A stretch of 64,000 nucleotides of DNA from NCBI RefSeq assembly GCF_023264855.1, contig NZ_JAHFUW010000010.1, forward strand, positions 33,790-97,789, given 5' to 3'. Origin of the DNA: Herbiconiux sp. (GTDB lineage: Bacteria; Actinomycetota; Actinomycetes; Actinomycetales; Microbacteriaceae). A program made the translations under genes and the position numbers. A model generated the notes under the pieces. The model was given only the letters and a program-made list of their open reading frames with translations, did no database searches and was not told where the DNA came from. Positions 25,015-32,873 of the stretch are shown piece after piece (position 1 is the first letter of the stretch; the number at the start of each line of letters is the position of its first letter).

Positions 25015-25695
25015 GTGGCTCGAGAAATCGGTGCGCACATGATGCTGGCCGAGTGGCTGTTCGTGGAGACGGTCGCCGATCTGCGCAACCGCAGCCGTGA
25101 CCCAGCGTCTCGGCGCCGGTACGAGCTGCTTGGCATTGCACCGTTGCTTCGGAAGCTTCTCACCGATCGCGGTGACCCCTTGCTCGTAACCGTCAGGCGG
25201 GCACGACACGAAATCACGCCGGGATTCCGGATTCGACCGTGGCAGGTTCCTGGTAGCGCAGACGAGTCGCTCAACTATCTGATTCGCTTGAGCGGTCCTG
25301 AGCTTGTTGGCGACGCGGCGACTGACGCGCTGATGGCGGATCAATTCCTTGCGGCGAGAGTTGGGATGATTGAGGGTCAGGACCTGTCCGTCAAGCAGGT
25401 CATCCGCTACTACGCCCATGTCGAGGGTGGCGTCCACTTCGGTGACCCGGACGAAGACGGTCAAGAAGCGATGAGCAGTATGGCTCCCGTGCTGCTGGGG
25501 CACACTACGGGGCAGATCGAGATTCTTGGATACCTCGGGCAGGTCGTCGTCGACGCTCTGACGCCGCTGTGCGATTCGATTCTCACTTCGCCCACGATCG
25601 TCCCGGAGATGCACCGCCTCAACCGCTCGGGCTTCTACGACCATCACTGGACCACGGAGCACCACGCGAAACGCCAACCAAAGACAATTCGATGA
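25015..25695 (+). CDS. Unrecognised protein, first gene of a coupled pair near the ICE end
   Basis: The protein has 226 residues from the GTG at 25015 behind a strong GAGGAGG. The sequence is helical at the start (MMLAEWLFVETVADLRNRS), then mixed (TVRRARHEITPGFRIRPWQVPGSADESLNYLIRL), with a Gly-rich late part (MAPVLLGHTTGQIEILGYLGQVVVDALTPL). There is no membrane segment, zinc motif or nucleotide-binding loop that I can see. Its ATGA stop overlap with the next gene indicates a two-gene unit. Function is unknown; the site beside the attachment end and among defence-type genes suggests cargo. Confidence 0.6.
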   Translation: MAREIGAHMMLAEWLFVETVADLRNRSRDPASRRRYELLGIAPLLRKLLTDRGDPLLVTVRRARHEITPGFRIRPWQVPGSADESLNYLIRLSGPELVGDAATDALMADQFLAARVGMIEGQDLSVKQVIRYYAHVEGGVHFGDPDEDGQEAMSSMAPVLLGHTTGQIEILGYLGQVVVDALTPLCDSILTSPTIVPEMHRLNRSGFYDHHWTTEHHAKRQPKTIR

Positions 25696-26486
25696 CAGGC
25701 CTCGCAGAGAGAGCCGAGCGGATTGCAGCACATTTGGTCGGCTACGAAACCGGTGCCAAGGTCGTTCCTCATGACATCGACGGTCGACAAAGTGCTGTCG
25801 ACTATTTACTTGTCTGGCCGGACGGACGCCGTGGCGCTCTTGAAGTAACGCTCGTCATAGATAGAGCGTCAATCGCATGGCAAGGCATGGCGATGAAAGA
25901 GGGCTGGCGTTGGCCGGCGGCCAGCTCGTGGGAGTTCCGCTCAGCTGGGCCAAATTTTCCCTACAAGTTCGTACGGCGAGCGGTTTTGCGGGCAGTCGCG
26001 CTCTGCGACGCCCACGGTGCAGACCGGCCCGAAGAGCTGCCCCTGGCGGTACTTGAAGACGAGCTAGAACTGGCGCAGTTCCTCGCCGAGGAGCTCGGCA
26101 CGCTCCGACGTGCGAAGCTCGATCCTGGCGTGGTGATTTACCAGTCCATGCACGCAGAGTTCGTCGACAATGCTCCTTCCGATTTCGCTCGGGTCGTCGA
26201 GACCTTGCATGGAGAACCCCACATGGCGTCGCATCTCAAGAAGCTGAGGCGCACGGCAGATGTTTCAGAGCGCCACCTGTTCTTGGTTCCGACGGACGAT
26301 GTGCTGCCGGCCCGATTCTTCACCGATGATTTCCAGCCGCCCATTTCTGCTCCAGCGGGCTTCGGCTCCGTTGATGCGCTTTGGATCTGGTCGAACTACT
26401 GGCACCGGTACCTCGCGTTCCGGAACGATTCGTGGGCTTGGGTCGACTTCCCGCCCCGTGTTCAAGCACCAGCGGGTACTACATAA
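25692..26486 (+). CDS. Unrecognised protein with possible nuclease-like core, second gene of the pair
   Basis: The protein has 264 residues from the ATG at 25692, overlapping the previous stop by 4 bp; the track start 41 codons earlier lies inside the upstream gene. Early on it has GRQSAVDYLLVWPDGRRGALEVTLV, a D-x(n)-ExT arrangement reminiscent of PD-(D/E)xK nuclease cores, but the final lysine is Thr, so the assignment is weak. Later come ELPLAVLEDELELAQFLAEELGTLRR and RHLFLVPTDDVLPARFF. The last part is aromatic-rich (LWIWSNYWHRYLAF). Its stop is about 195 bp from the tRNA fragment. Function is unknown. Confidence 0.55.
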   Translation: MTGLAERAERIAAHLVGYETGAKVVPHDIDGRQSAVDYLLVWPDGRRGALEVTLVIDRASIAWQGMAMKEGWRWPAASSWEFRSAGPNFPYKFVRRAVLRAVALCDAHGADRPEELPLAVLEDELELAQFLAEELGTLRRAKLDPGVVIYQSMHAEFVDNAPSDFARVVETLHGEPHMASHLKKLRRTADVSERHLFLVPTDDVLPARFFTDDFQPPISAPAGFGSVDALWIWSNYWHRYLAFRNDSWAWVDFPPRVQAPAGTT

Positions 26487-26681
26487 TCGGCGGGATGAAA
26501 CTCGAATTCATCCGCAAGTCGGGGAACTGAGATCACGAATATGGCAGTTCTGTGGCCCGGGAAGTGAAGTGGACCAATCAGGTGACCAACAGTCTGCAAA
26601 TTATGCAAAACGTGACGCGCAGAGCATGCCGTGAAAGGTGAAACCCCAGATCAGGTGGCCCGGGAGTTTTGTTCCTGGCAC

Positions 26682-26724
26682 CTGGGGGTCAAGGGGTCGC
26701 AGGTTCAAATCCTGTCAGCCCGAC
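26682..26724 (+). repeat. ICE attachment site: displaced 3' half of a tRNA-Pro(GGG) gene
   Basis: The sequence runs CTGGGGGTCAAG, then a T-arm GCAGG-TTCAAAT-CCTGT, then the acceptor strand CAGCCCG with discriminator A. It matches the anticodon-loop-to-end half of actinobacterial tRNA-Pro. The sequence upstream (GTTCCTGGCAC) cannot form the D arm or the 5' anticodon stem, so this is not a functional tRNA. Integrases commonly cross over in this part of tRNA genes, leaving a 3' half at one junction. The intact tRNA-Pro is expected at the unseen left end. Confidence 0.8.
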
Positions 26725-26730
26725 AGAAGG

Positions 26731-26763
26731 AGCCCTGACGAGAAACTATTTCTCGTCAGGGCT
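26731..26763. terminator. Strong hairpin terminator at the ICE/chromosome boundary
   Basis: AGCCCTGACGAGAAA (26731-26745) and TTTCTCGTCAGGGCT (26749-26763) form a perfect 15-bp stem with a 3-nt loop. It starts 7 bp after the tRNA fragment and includes the stop codon of the minus-strand isomerase gene. It probably served the original tRNA-Pro gene and ends the catabolic operon on the other strand. Confidence 0.85.
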
Positions 26764-27295
26764 TCGTCGTCACATCCGCTGAATCGAAGAGCGGCGCGCT
26801 GGGGGTGACGACCGGTAGGCCCGTCGAGTCGATGCCGACGCGGGCGCCGGTTCGCAGGGCGAGCGTACCTTTCACGATCTGGAGTTCGCGCCGGGCCATC
26901 AGGGCCGACGGCGCGGCCCGCCTCCCTGAGACCTCGATCGGAACGGACCAGGCTGCATCGGGGAGATCACGGCAGGCCACGTTCAGGTGCACGACGGTGT
27001 GGTGGTGCAGGTTGCGCAGCGCGCTCGCCCCGAGGGTGGCTGTGAAGTCGACGGCCGCGCCCCATTCCCCGACGGGTTCGTAGTCGGGGTGGGTGATCGA
27101 CGCCAGCCCGTCCAGGGCGATGGCCAGGGCTCGGGCCTCGAGGGCGACATAGGCGACCACGTGCGACCTGCTCCACCCCGGCGCGGTCGAATCGCCTCGG
27201 AGGTCCTCGTCGGACAGGTGCTCGAGCTCCCGGGAATACAAGGCGGTCGCCCGCCGGGCCGCCAGCAGCGTGTCGCCCGGCACCCGGCCCGTCAC
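26756..27295 (-). CDS. Maleylpyruvate isomerase (mycothiol-dependent, DinB-like)
   Basis: The protein has 179 residues from a GTG at 27295 overlapping the dioxygenase stop by 4 bp; the longer track ORF starts inside that gene. It shows the signature of the maleylpyruvate isomerase family: LSDEDLRGDSTAPGWSRSHVVAYVALEARALA, then LRNLHHHTVVHLNVACRDLPDAAW, with histidines able to bind the metal. It is shorter than many members (about 230), lacking most of the C-terminal domain. The context, directly after gentisate dioxygenase and with a fumarylpyruvate hydrolase-type gene divergent, supports cis-trans isomerisation of maleylpyruvate. Confidence 0.75.
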   Translation of the reverse strand: MTGRVPGDTLLAARRATALYSRELEHLSDEDLRGDSTAPGWSRSHVVAYVALEARALAIALDGLASITHPDYEPVGEWGAAVDFTATLGASALRNLHHHTVVHLNVACRDLPDAAWSVPIEVSGRRAAPSALMARRELQIVKGTLALRTGARVGIDSTGLPVVTPSAPLFDSADVTTKP

Positions 27296-28407
27296 GCTCG
27301 AGACGGGATGTAGGTGCGGGAGAAGTGCAGCCGTTCGACGATCGGGGCGTCGCTGAAGCGGAACAGATCGAACTCGGTCTCCGCCTCCAGGCTCCAGGCC
27401 GTCCACGAGGGCACGACGAAGAGGTCACCGGTCTCCAGCGCCATCCGCTCACCATTCAGCACGACGGAACCGCGCCCCTCGAACACCTGCCAGACGGAGG
27501 AGCCGACCTCGTGACGAGCGGGCGTCTGCGCGCCCTCGCGGAGCCGGTGGAATTCGCAGCGGATGGTCGGCAGCACGTCGCCACCGCTGGTGGGGTTGGT
27601 GTATTTGATCGCGGCGTGGCCCTGCTCGACCGTGGCCGGATAGCCCTGATCCTCGAGGTCGAGCTGCGCGCGCAAGGCGGCATCGGTGTGCTCCCAGCGG
27701 TAGGCGGCCAGGGGCGTGCTCACCGATGCGCCTTGGCTCGACAGGGGAGTGAGTCCCGGGTGGGCCCAGAGCTGCTCCGAGCGGGAGATGGCCGGCGACG
27801 ATTCGTCGGTGACCCGCTCCGACCCCAGTTCGAAGAAGCCGAAGTCCAGGTCGTGGGCGAAGGGCACGTCGAGTCCGTCGATCCAGGCCATCGGCTGGTC
27901 GGTGTCGTTGTGGTGGCCGTGGAAGTTCCAGCCCGGGGTGAGCAGCAGGTCGCCGCGGCGCATGGCCACCGGGTCGCCGTTGACGACGGTCCACACTCCC
28001 TCTCCCTCGACGACGAAACGGAAGGCGTTCTGGGCGTGCCGGTGCTCGGGCGCGGTCTCACGGGCACCCAGGTACTGGATGGCGCACCAGAGCGTCGGCG
28101 TGGCGTACGCGGTCGGTGCCAACCCGGGATTGGCGAGGCCGATCGCCCTGCGCTCACCGCCGCGGCCCACCGGAACGAGCTCCCCGGACCGCTGCGCGAT
28201 GTCGAGCAGCGTCTTCCAGCGCCAGACGAACGGGATGGCCGCCGGGGCCGGGGCGAACGGCATCAGGTCGTTCGTCTGCGTCCACAGCGGGGCAGTGCTG
28301 ATGGCGGCGAAGTCGCGGTAGAGCTGATCGAGCTCGGGGGAGGGAACCGGCTGGCCGTCGTGCGACGGCACCGGATCGGAATGCTTCGTCGTGTCATCGA
28401 GAGTCAT
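27292..28407 (-). CDS. Gentisate 1,2-dioxygenase
   Basis: The protein has 371 residues from the ATG at 28407, set by AAGGAGACC; the track start six codons earlier contains that ribosome binding site. It is a bicupin: the first cupin has EHRHAQNAFRFVVEGEGVWT (His122, His124) and the downstream FHGHH histidines (about 163-165) that bind ferrous iron. The second cupin is near residues 270-360 (HEVGSSVWQVFEGRGSVVLNGE). The enzyme opens gentisate to maleylpyruvate. It lies in a minus-strand operon after the IclR gene, with an inverted-repeat operator just upstream. Confidence 0.92.
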   Translation of the reverse strand: MTLDDTTKHSDPVPSHDGQPVPSPELDQLYRDFAAISTAPLWTQTNDLMPFAPAPAAIPFVWRWKTLLDIAQRSGELVPVGRGGERRAIGLANPGLAPTAYATPTLWCAIQYLGARETAPEHRHAQNAFRFVVEGEGVWTVVNGDPVAMRRGDLLLTPGWNFHGHHNDTDQPMAWIDGLDVPFAHDLDFGFFELGSERVTDESSPAISRSEQLWAHPGLTPLSSQGASVSTPLAAYRWEHTDAALRAQLDLEDQGYPATVEQGHAAIKYTNPTSGGDVLPTIRCEFHRLREGAQTPARHEVGSSVWQVFEGRGSVVLNGERMALETGDLFVVPSWTAWSLEAETEFDLFRFSDAPIVERLHFSRTYIPSRA

Positions 28408-28487
28408 GGTCGAGGTCTCCTTCATCGGGACGCCTCGGCTCCGGCGCCCGCGAGCCCACCCTAAAAGGGCACGCCGACGAGGTGGAC

Positions 28488-28512
28488 AAGAATTCCGTGA
28501 TACGGAATTCTT
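28488..28512. promoter_or_regulatory. Inverted-repeat operator, probable IclR-family site
   Basis: AAGAATTCCGT-GAT-ACGGAATTCTT is a perfect 11-bp inverted repeat with a 3-bp spacer, between the IclR gene and gentisate dioxygenase. A single related half, ACGGAATCTT, sits at 29284-29293 just upstream of the IclR start and the divergent hydroxylase. IclR proteins bind such palindromes. Repression or activation by the neighbouring IclR is inferred. Confidence 0.75.
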
Positions 28513-29281
28513 ATAGATCGGCGTGGGCGATGTCCCGCTCGATCTCCCGTCGCGTGTCGAGGATCAAGGGGGCCAGCCCGTCGCGGATCGTGACACCGAA
28601 ACGCGAGGTGGGGACCGACACGCTGATCGCCCCCACGGCCTGGCCGGACGGATCGACCAGGGCGGCACCGACCGCCGCGACGTCGCGCTCGGTCTGCCCG
28701 TGGTTGACGGCGAAACCCTTTGCGCGGACGACCGCGAGCTCGGTCATCAGCTCATCGATCGACCGGCTGTCATCGTCGCGCTCCGAATCCACGAGTGCTC
28801 GTGCCGCGCTCGGATCCAGCGTCGCCAGGATCGCCTTGCCCCCCGACGAGGTGGCCGCCGGCATGATCACGCCTTGCCGGTCGCGGGTGCGGCCCGGGGC
28901 CGCCGCCTCGATCGTCTCGAGGAAGCGCACCTTCGAGCCGACGCGCACCATGAGATTCGTCGATTCTCTGCTGCGACGCGAGAGCAGCACCAGGTGCGGG
29001 TGGCAGATCCGGCGCAGTTCCCGGTTGCGCGACAGGTGCGCGGGCCCGGCCTCCATCGACGGACCGGGCCGGTAGATGTGGTCGTCGTCGGCCACCGCGA
29101 AGCCGCGGTAGACCAGCGTCGACAGCAGCCGGTGCGCCGTCGATCTCGACGTTCCGAGGTGCACCGCCGCGTCGGCCACGCGGAGACTCCCGTCGTCGCG
29201 GAGGATCTGCAGCAGGCGAAGCCCGCGGTCGAGCGCGCCGACCCCGTAGGCCGGGGGAGCGGGAAGCGGAGTGTTCTGCAT
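28511..29281 (-). CDS. IclR-family regulator of the gentisate cluster
   Basis: The protein has 256 residues. An N-terminal winged HTH (GLRLLQILRDDGSLRVADAAVHLGTSRSTAHRLLSTLVYRGFAV) is followed by the IclR effector domain (CHPHLVLLSRRSRESTNLMVRVGSKVRFLETIEA, SSGGKAILATL, RAKGFAVNHGQTERDVAAVGAALVD). It lies between the gentisate dioxygenase/isomerase genes and the divergent hydroxylase operon, and two related palindromic sequences flank it, so it probably controls both arms in response to 3-hydroxybenzoate or gentisate. The effector is inferred from context. Confidence 0.88.
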   Translation of the reverse strand: MQNTPLPAPPAYGVGALDRGLRLLQILRDDGSLRVADAAVHLGTSRSTAHRLLSTLVYRGFAVADDDHIYRPGPSMEAGPAHLSRNRELRRICHPHLVLLSRRSRESTNLMVRVGSKVRFLETIEAAAPGRTRDRQGVIMPAATSSGGKAILATLDPSAARALVDSERDDDSRSIDELMTELAVVRAKGFAVNHGQTERDVAAVGAALVDPSGQAVGAISVSVPTSRFGVTIRDGLAPLILDTRREIERDIAHADL

Positions 29282-29329
29282 GACGGAATCTTACGCATGA
29301 TGGCCGTCGCCGGTCAGCAGGATGGGCGC

Positions 29330-30520
29330 GTGAAGCAATACAGCGAAGTATTTCCTCGTTCGACCGTGTTCGTCATCGGCGGCGGAATCGGCGGCCTGGC
29401 CGCTGCTCTCGCCCTCGCCCGCGCCGGTCACACGGTCACGTTGGCCGAGCAGGCCGCCGAGTTCGGAGAGGTGGGCGCCGGTCTGCAACTGGCTCCGAAC
29501 GCGACCCGCATCCTCCGCGACTGGGGCCTGCTGGATGCCGTGGTGCACGCCGGGGTGGTGACGGAGAACCTCGTCGCCCGTGACGCCATCGACGGCTCGG
29601 TGCTCACCGTGATGCCCCTGGGCGAGGCATTCCTCGCCCGCTACGACGCCCCGTACGTGGTGATCCACCGCACCGACCTCCATCAGATCCTCCTCGACGC
29701 CTGCAGGGCGTCGGCCGGCATCACGCTTCTGACGGGCACCACGATCATCGACGTGCAGACGGAAGCGCAGGGCGCGACGGTCACGGCGGAGGACGGCCGG
29801 CGCGCGACCTATCCCGTGGTCATCGGAGCCGACGGCCTGCGCTCGCGCACCCGGGATGCCCTGGTCGGCGATGCTCCGATCCCGTCGGGGTACGTCGCCT
29901 ATCGAGGGACCATCCCGTCTGACGGCCAGGCCTCGAACGACGTCACGGTCTGGATGGGTCCGGGCTGCCATCTCGTGCAATACCCGCTGCGTCAGGGCAC
30001 GCTGCTGAACAACGTGGTCGTCTTCAAATCGGCCGGCTTCGCACGCGGTGACGTCGAGTACGGCGGAGTCGACGAACTCGACACGGTGTTCGCCGGCTGC
30101 GCCGAGCCGGTGCAGGCGGCTCTGGCCCACGTGGGCCGCCAGCGTCGCTGGCCGCTCTACGATCGCGCCCCGGCGCCGACCTGGAACGACGGCCGGATCG
30201 TACTGACCGGCGATGCCGCGCATCCGATGCTGCAGTACCTCGCCCAGGGTGCCTGCCAGGCCCTAGAGGACGCCGATGCGCTGGCGCGACTGGCCCCCGG
30301 TTCGAAGGCGAGCGAGTGGGACGGCGCGATCGCCGGATTCGTGGCCGAACGCGAGCCCAGGGCCTCCCGCGTGCAGACGACCGCCCACGCGTTCGGTGAC
30401 CTGTGCCACGCCGTCGGCGAGCAGCGGCTGGCCCGCAACGCTCTGCTGGCGTCCCGCGCGCGTGATGACTTCACCGTGGCCGACTGGCTCTGGGCCGATC
30501 GCGCCCCGGCCCACCTCTGA
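29330..30520 (+). CDS. 3-hydroxybenzoate 6-hydroxylase (FAD monooxygenase)
   Basis: The protein has 396 residues from the GTG at 29330, behind AGGATGG; ATGs at 29297 and 29300 are alternatives. It has the Rossmann FAD loop VIGGGIGGLAAALALARAG (17-22), the DG motif VIGADGLRSRTRDAL, and the GD motif TGDAAHPMLQYLAQGACQALEDA, typical of class A flavin hydroxylases and closest in my recall to 3-hydroxybenzoate 6-hydroxylases. It para-hydroxylates 3-hydroxybenzoate to gentisate with NADH and oxygen. Salicylate hydroxylase is the alternative, but the gentisate genes alongside favour 3-hydroxybenzoate. Confidence 0.8.
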   Translation: MKQYSEVFPRSTVFVIGGGIGGLAAALALARAGHTVTLAEQAAEFGEVGAGLQLAPNATRILRDWGLLDAVVHAGVVTENLVARDAIDGSVLTVMPLGEAFLARYDAPYVVIHRTDLHQILLDACRASAGITLLTGTTIIDVQTEAQGATVTAEDGRRATYPVVIGADGLRSRTRDALVGDAPIPSGYVAYRGTIPSDGQASNDVTVWMGPGCHLVQYPLRQGTLLNNVVVFKSAGFARGDVEYGGVDELDTVFAGCAEPVQAALAHVGRQRRWPLYDRAPAPTWNDGRIVLTGDAAHPMLQYLAQGACQALEDADALARLAPGSKASEWDGAIAGFVAEREPRASRVQTTAHAFGDLCHAVGEQRLARNALLASRARDDFTVADWLWADRAPAHL

Positions 30521-30548
30521 CTCCCGACCTCGACCGGAAAGCCTCACC

Positions 30549-31439
30549 ATGCGTCTTGCACTGTTCAACGATCACCGGCCGGGCGTCGTGCTCGGCGACG
30601 AGCTGATCGACGTCTCCTCGATCGTCCATCCGCTGCCGGCCGAAGCCGGAGGGGCCTGGGCGGTCTGGCTCGCCGCGGGATCGGGGACCGCCGCCCTCGA
30701 ACGGGCCCTGCTCTCGGATGCCCTCCCACGGCATCCGCTCGACTCGGTGCGGCTGTGCGCGCCGCTGCCACGCCCCGGCAAGATCATCGCCGCACCCGTG
30801 AACTACCTCGACCACAAGATCGAGATGAGCGAGCAGAAGACGATCGCCGAGTACGGGGTCTTCCTCAAGGCGAACTCCTCGGTCATCGGCCCGGGTGACG
30901 CGATCGAGCTGCCCTACTCCGACAAGCGGATCGATCAGGAGGGGGAACTCGGCATCGTGATCGGAACGGGGGGACGCACCATCCCCGTCGGCGACGCCCT
31001 GGACCACGTGGCGGGCTACCTGGGATTGCTCGACATCAGCGTGCGCTCGACCGAGGACCGCTCGACGCGCAAGTCATTCGACACCTTCACCCCGATGGGC
31101 CCCTGGATCGTGACCGCGGATGAAGCGGGCGATGCCGATGACCTGCAGCTGGACTGCTGGGTCGCCGGCGAGCACCGCCAGAGCGTGTCGACCGCCGAGA
31201 TGATCTTCGGTGTGGCGGAGCTGGTCGCCTACGCCAGCTCGGTGATGACCCTCCACCCCGGTGACGTCATCGCAAGCGGCACTCCCGCCGGCGTCGGGCC
31301 GCTCGCCGACGGCGACGAGGTGCGCCTCACCATCGAGCGCCTCGGAACACTCGTCGTGTCCGTCACCGGGCAGGGCGCCATCCCGTACGGAGATCGTCCG
31401 ATCCCGTCGACCGCATCGATCGCGACATCGACGTCGTGA
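30549..31439 (+). CDS. Fumarylacetoacetate hydrolase-family protein, probable fumarylpyruvate hydrolase
   Basis: The protein has 296 residues from the ATG at 30549; the longer track ORF begins inside the hydroxylase. The FAH fold is clear: PLPRPGKIIAAPVNYLDH, a metal-binding DQEGELGIVIG (E-x-E), GYLGLLDISVRS, TFTPMGPWIVTADE and ASGTPAGVGPL. In this cluster it would cleave fumarylpyruvate to fumarate and pyruvate, the last gentisate step. It is 28 bp after the hydroxylase and 13 bp before the transporter, so the three form one operon. Confidence 0.85.
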   Translation: MRLALFNDHRPGVVLGDELIDVSSIVHPLPAEAGGAWAVWLAAGSGTAALERALLSDALPRHPLDSVRLCAPLPRPGKIIAAPVNYLDHKIEMSEQKTIAEYGVFLKANSSVIGPGDAIELPYSDKRIDQEGELGIVIGTGGRTIPVGDALDHVAGYLGLLDISVRSTEDRSTRKSFDTFTPMGPWIVTADEAGDADDLQLDCWVAGEHRQSVSTAEMIFGVAELVAYASSVMTLHPGDVIASGTPAGVGPLADGDEVRLTIERLGTLVVSVTGQGAIPYGDRPIPSTASIATSTS

Positions 31440-31452
31440 GAAGGAGTTGCAC

Positions 31453-32826
31453 ATGCCGAACAGTGTCATCGACATCAGGGAACGGCTCGACCAGTCGCCG
31501 ATGAGGGGTGCCCAATTCGGCATCATCGCGGTCTGCGTCGTCTTGAACATGCTCGACGGGTTCGACGTGCTCGCCATGGCCTTCACCGCCTCGGCGATCG
31601 CCGAGGACTGGGCCCTCGGAGGAGCAGAACTGGGCATCCTGCTGAGCGCCGCCCTGCTGGGTATGGCGATCGGCTCGACGGCTCTCAGCTCGATCGCCGA
31701 CGCGGTGGGACGTCGCACGACCATCCTCGGCTGTGCGGTGGTGATCGCGCTCGGCATGCTGGTGTCGGCACTCGCCCCGAGCTACGGGGTGCTGCTCGCC
31801 ATGCGGCTTGTGACCGGTCTCGGCATCGGCGTCATGCAGGCCAGCCTGAACGTCTACGTCTCCGAGTACTCCTCGAAGCGGCGGCGCTCGCTGGCGATCA
31901 GCTTCTACACGATGGGCCAGCCGATCGGCGGTACCCTGGGCGGCATCGTCATCGCGGCACTGATCGGACCCCTCGGCTGGCACTCCGCTTTCGCCTTCGG
32001 CGCCATCGCCACCACGGTGATGATCCCGCTGATCTTCTGGCTGCTCCCGGAGTCGATCGACTTCCTGCTGGTGAAGCGGCCGCCGAACGCCCTCGACACC
32101 TTGAACCGCATCCTCCGGCGTCTGGGTCACAGCACGGTGCCCGCCCTTCCCCCGCTCGACGCCGCGGCGAACACGGCCCGGGGCCGGTGGGCGGCCCTGT
32201 TCTCGAGAGCGAACCGTACGAAGACGGTGCTGCTCTCGGTCGCCTTCTTCGCGATCATGGGGAGCTTCTACTTCGCCAACTCGTGGACGCCCCGACTCGT
32301 CGCGAGCAACGGTTTCACCGCCCAGGACGGCATCACCGCCGGCGTGATGTTCAGCGTCGGCGGCATCATCGACACCCTCGCGTTCGGAATCGTCTCCACG
32401 AAGGCGGGGGTGGTGCGCACGCTCCTGGTGACGTTCCTGCTCGGCGCGGGCGGGTTCGCCGGCTACGCGATCGCGGTGAACGGACTCAGCACGGCCTTCC
32501 TCGCCGCGGCGCTGCTCGGGCTGCTGCTGAGCGCAGGGATCGCCGGCATGTTCATCGTCGGCCCTACCCACTACGCCGCGGAGCTGCGGGCGACCGCGGT
32601 CGGCTTCATCATCGGCATGGGCCGGGTGGGCGCCATCCTGTCGCCGATCGTCGCGGGCGCCCTGATCGACCGGGACTGGAAGCCGGAGGACCTCTACTTC
32701 CTGTTCATCATCCCCATGGTCGTCGGCGCGCTCGCCATCGCCGGCGTGGGCCGGCACGACCGGCGCCAGGTCGGGTCGGCGGATGCCGGCACGCCGTCGC
32801 CCCGAGGCGGCGTCGCGGCTCGCTGA
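31453..32826 (+). CDS. MFS aromatic acid/H+ symporter
   Basis: The protein has 457 residues starting behind AAGGAG. It has twelve predicted helices. The first carries MLDGFDVLAMAFTASAIAEDW, the DGxD motif typical of the aromatic acid:H+ symporter (PcaK/BenK) family. The 2-3 loop reads SSIADAVGRRTTILG, a variant of the MFS signature. Late motifs include LGWHSAFAFGAIATTVMIPLIFWLLPESIDFL. Expression with the hydroxylase and hydrolase indicates uptake of 3-hydroxybenzoate or gentisate. Confidence 0.88.
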   Translation: MPNSVIDIRERLDQSPMRGAQFGIIAVCVVLNMLDGFDVLAMAFTASAIAEDWALGGAELGILLSAALLGMAIGSTALSSIADAVGRRTTILGCAVVIALGMLVSALAPSYGVLLAMRLVTGLGIGVMQASLNVYVSEYSSKRRRSLAISFYTMGQPIGGTLGGIVIAALIGPLGWHSAFAFGAIATTVMIPLIFWLLPESIDFLLVKRPPNALDTLNRILRRLGHSTVPALPPLDAAANTARGRWAALFSRANRTKTVLLSVAFFAIMGSFYFANSWTPRLVASNGFTAQDGITAGVMFSVGGIIDTLAFGIVSTKAGVVRTLLVTFLLGAGGFAGYAIAVNGLSTAFLAAALLGLLLSAGIAGMFIVGPTHYAAELRATAVGFIIGMGRVGAILSPIVAGALIDRDWKPEDLYFLFIIPMVVGALAIAGVGRHDRRQVGSADAGTPSPRGGVAAR

Positions 32827-32850
32827 GCGGCGGCAGTCAACCGTTCCGGT

Positions 32851-32873
32851 GGTCTCACCGAGGTCGTGAGATC
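32851..32873. terminator. Hairpin between convergent MFS and glycosidase genes
   Basis: GGTCTCAC and GTGAGATC can pair with one mismatch across a 7-nt loop, in the 45 bp between convergent stop codons. There is no clear T-tract. It is a plausible bidirectional terminator, weakly supported. Confidence 0.35.

Larger units (their letters stand above)
1..26724. mobile_element. Right-hand part of an actinobacterial integrative conjugative element
   Basis: The segment carries a recognisable conjugation set: a MobF relaxase, a VirB1/M23-like wall hydrolase, a ParB-like protein, a DUF2637 protein, a primase-polymerase and an ArdC-like protein. Cargo genes follow, and the segment ends at a 3' tRNA-Pro fragment directly before chromosomal catabolic genes. 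No integrase, excisionase, VirB4-like ATPase or coupling protein is visible, so these must lie left of base 1. The tRNA fragment abuts chromosomal DNA, so I infer that the intact tRNA-Pro and the integrase are at the other end. A defective or immobile element cannot be excluded. Confidence 0.75.

Noticed and set aside
26650-26724. A complete tRNA gene at the boundary
   Set aside because: Only the half from the anticodon loop onward matches tRNA-Pro; the sequence before it cannot form the D arm or the acceptor strand.
28523-29329. N-terminal 269 codons of the 665-codon ORF containing the hydroxylase
   Set aside because: This part is antisense to the IclR gene; only the portion from GTG 29330 resembles a flavin hydroxylase.
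31363-32757. 464-codon minus-strand ORF opposite the MFS symporter
   Set aside because: It is His/Glu/Arg-rich antisense of a clear twelve-helix transporter.
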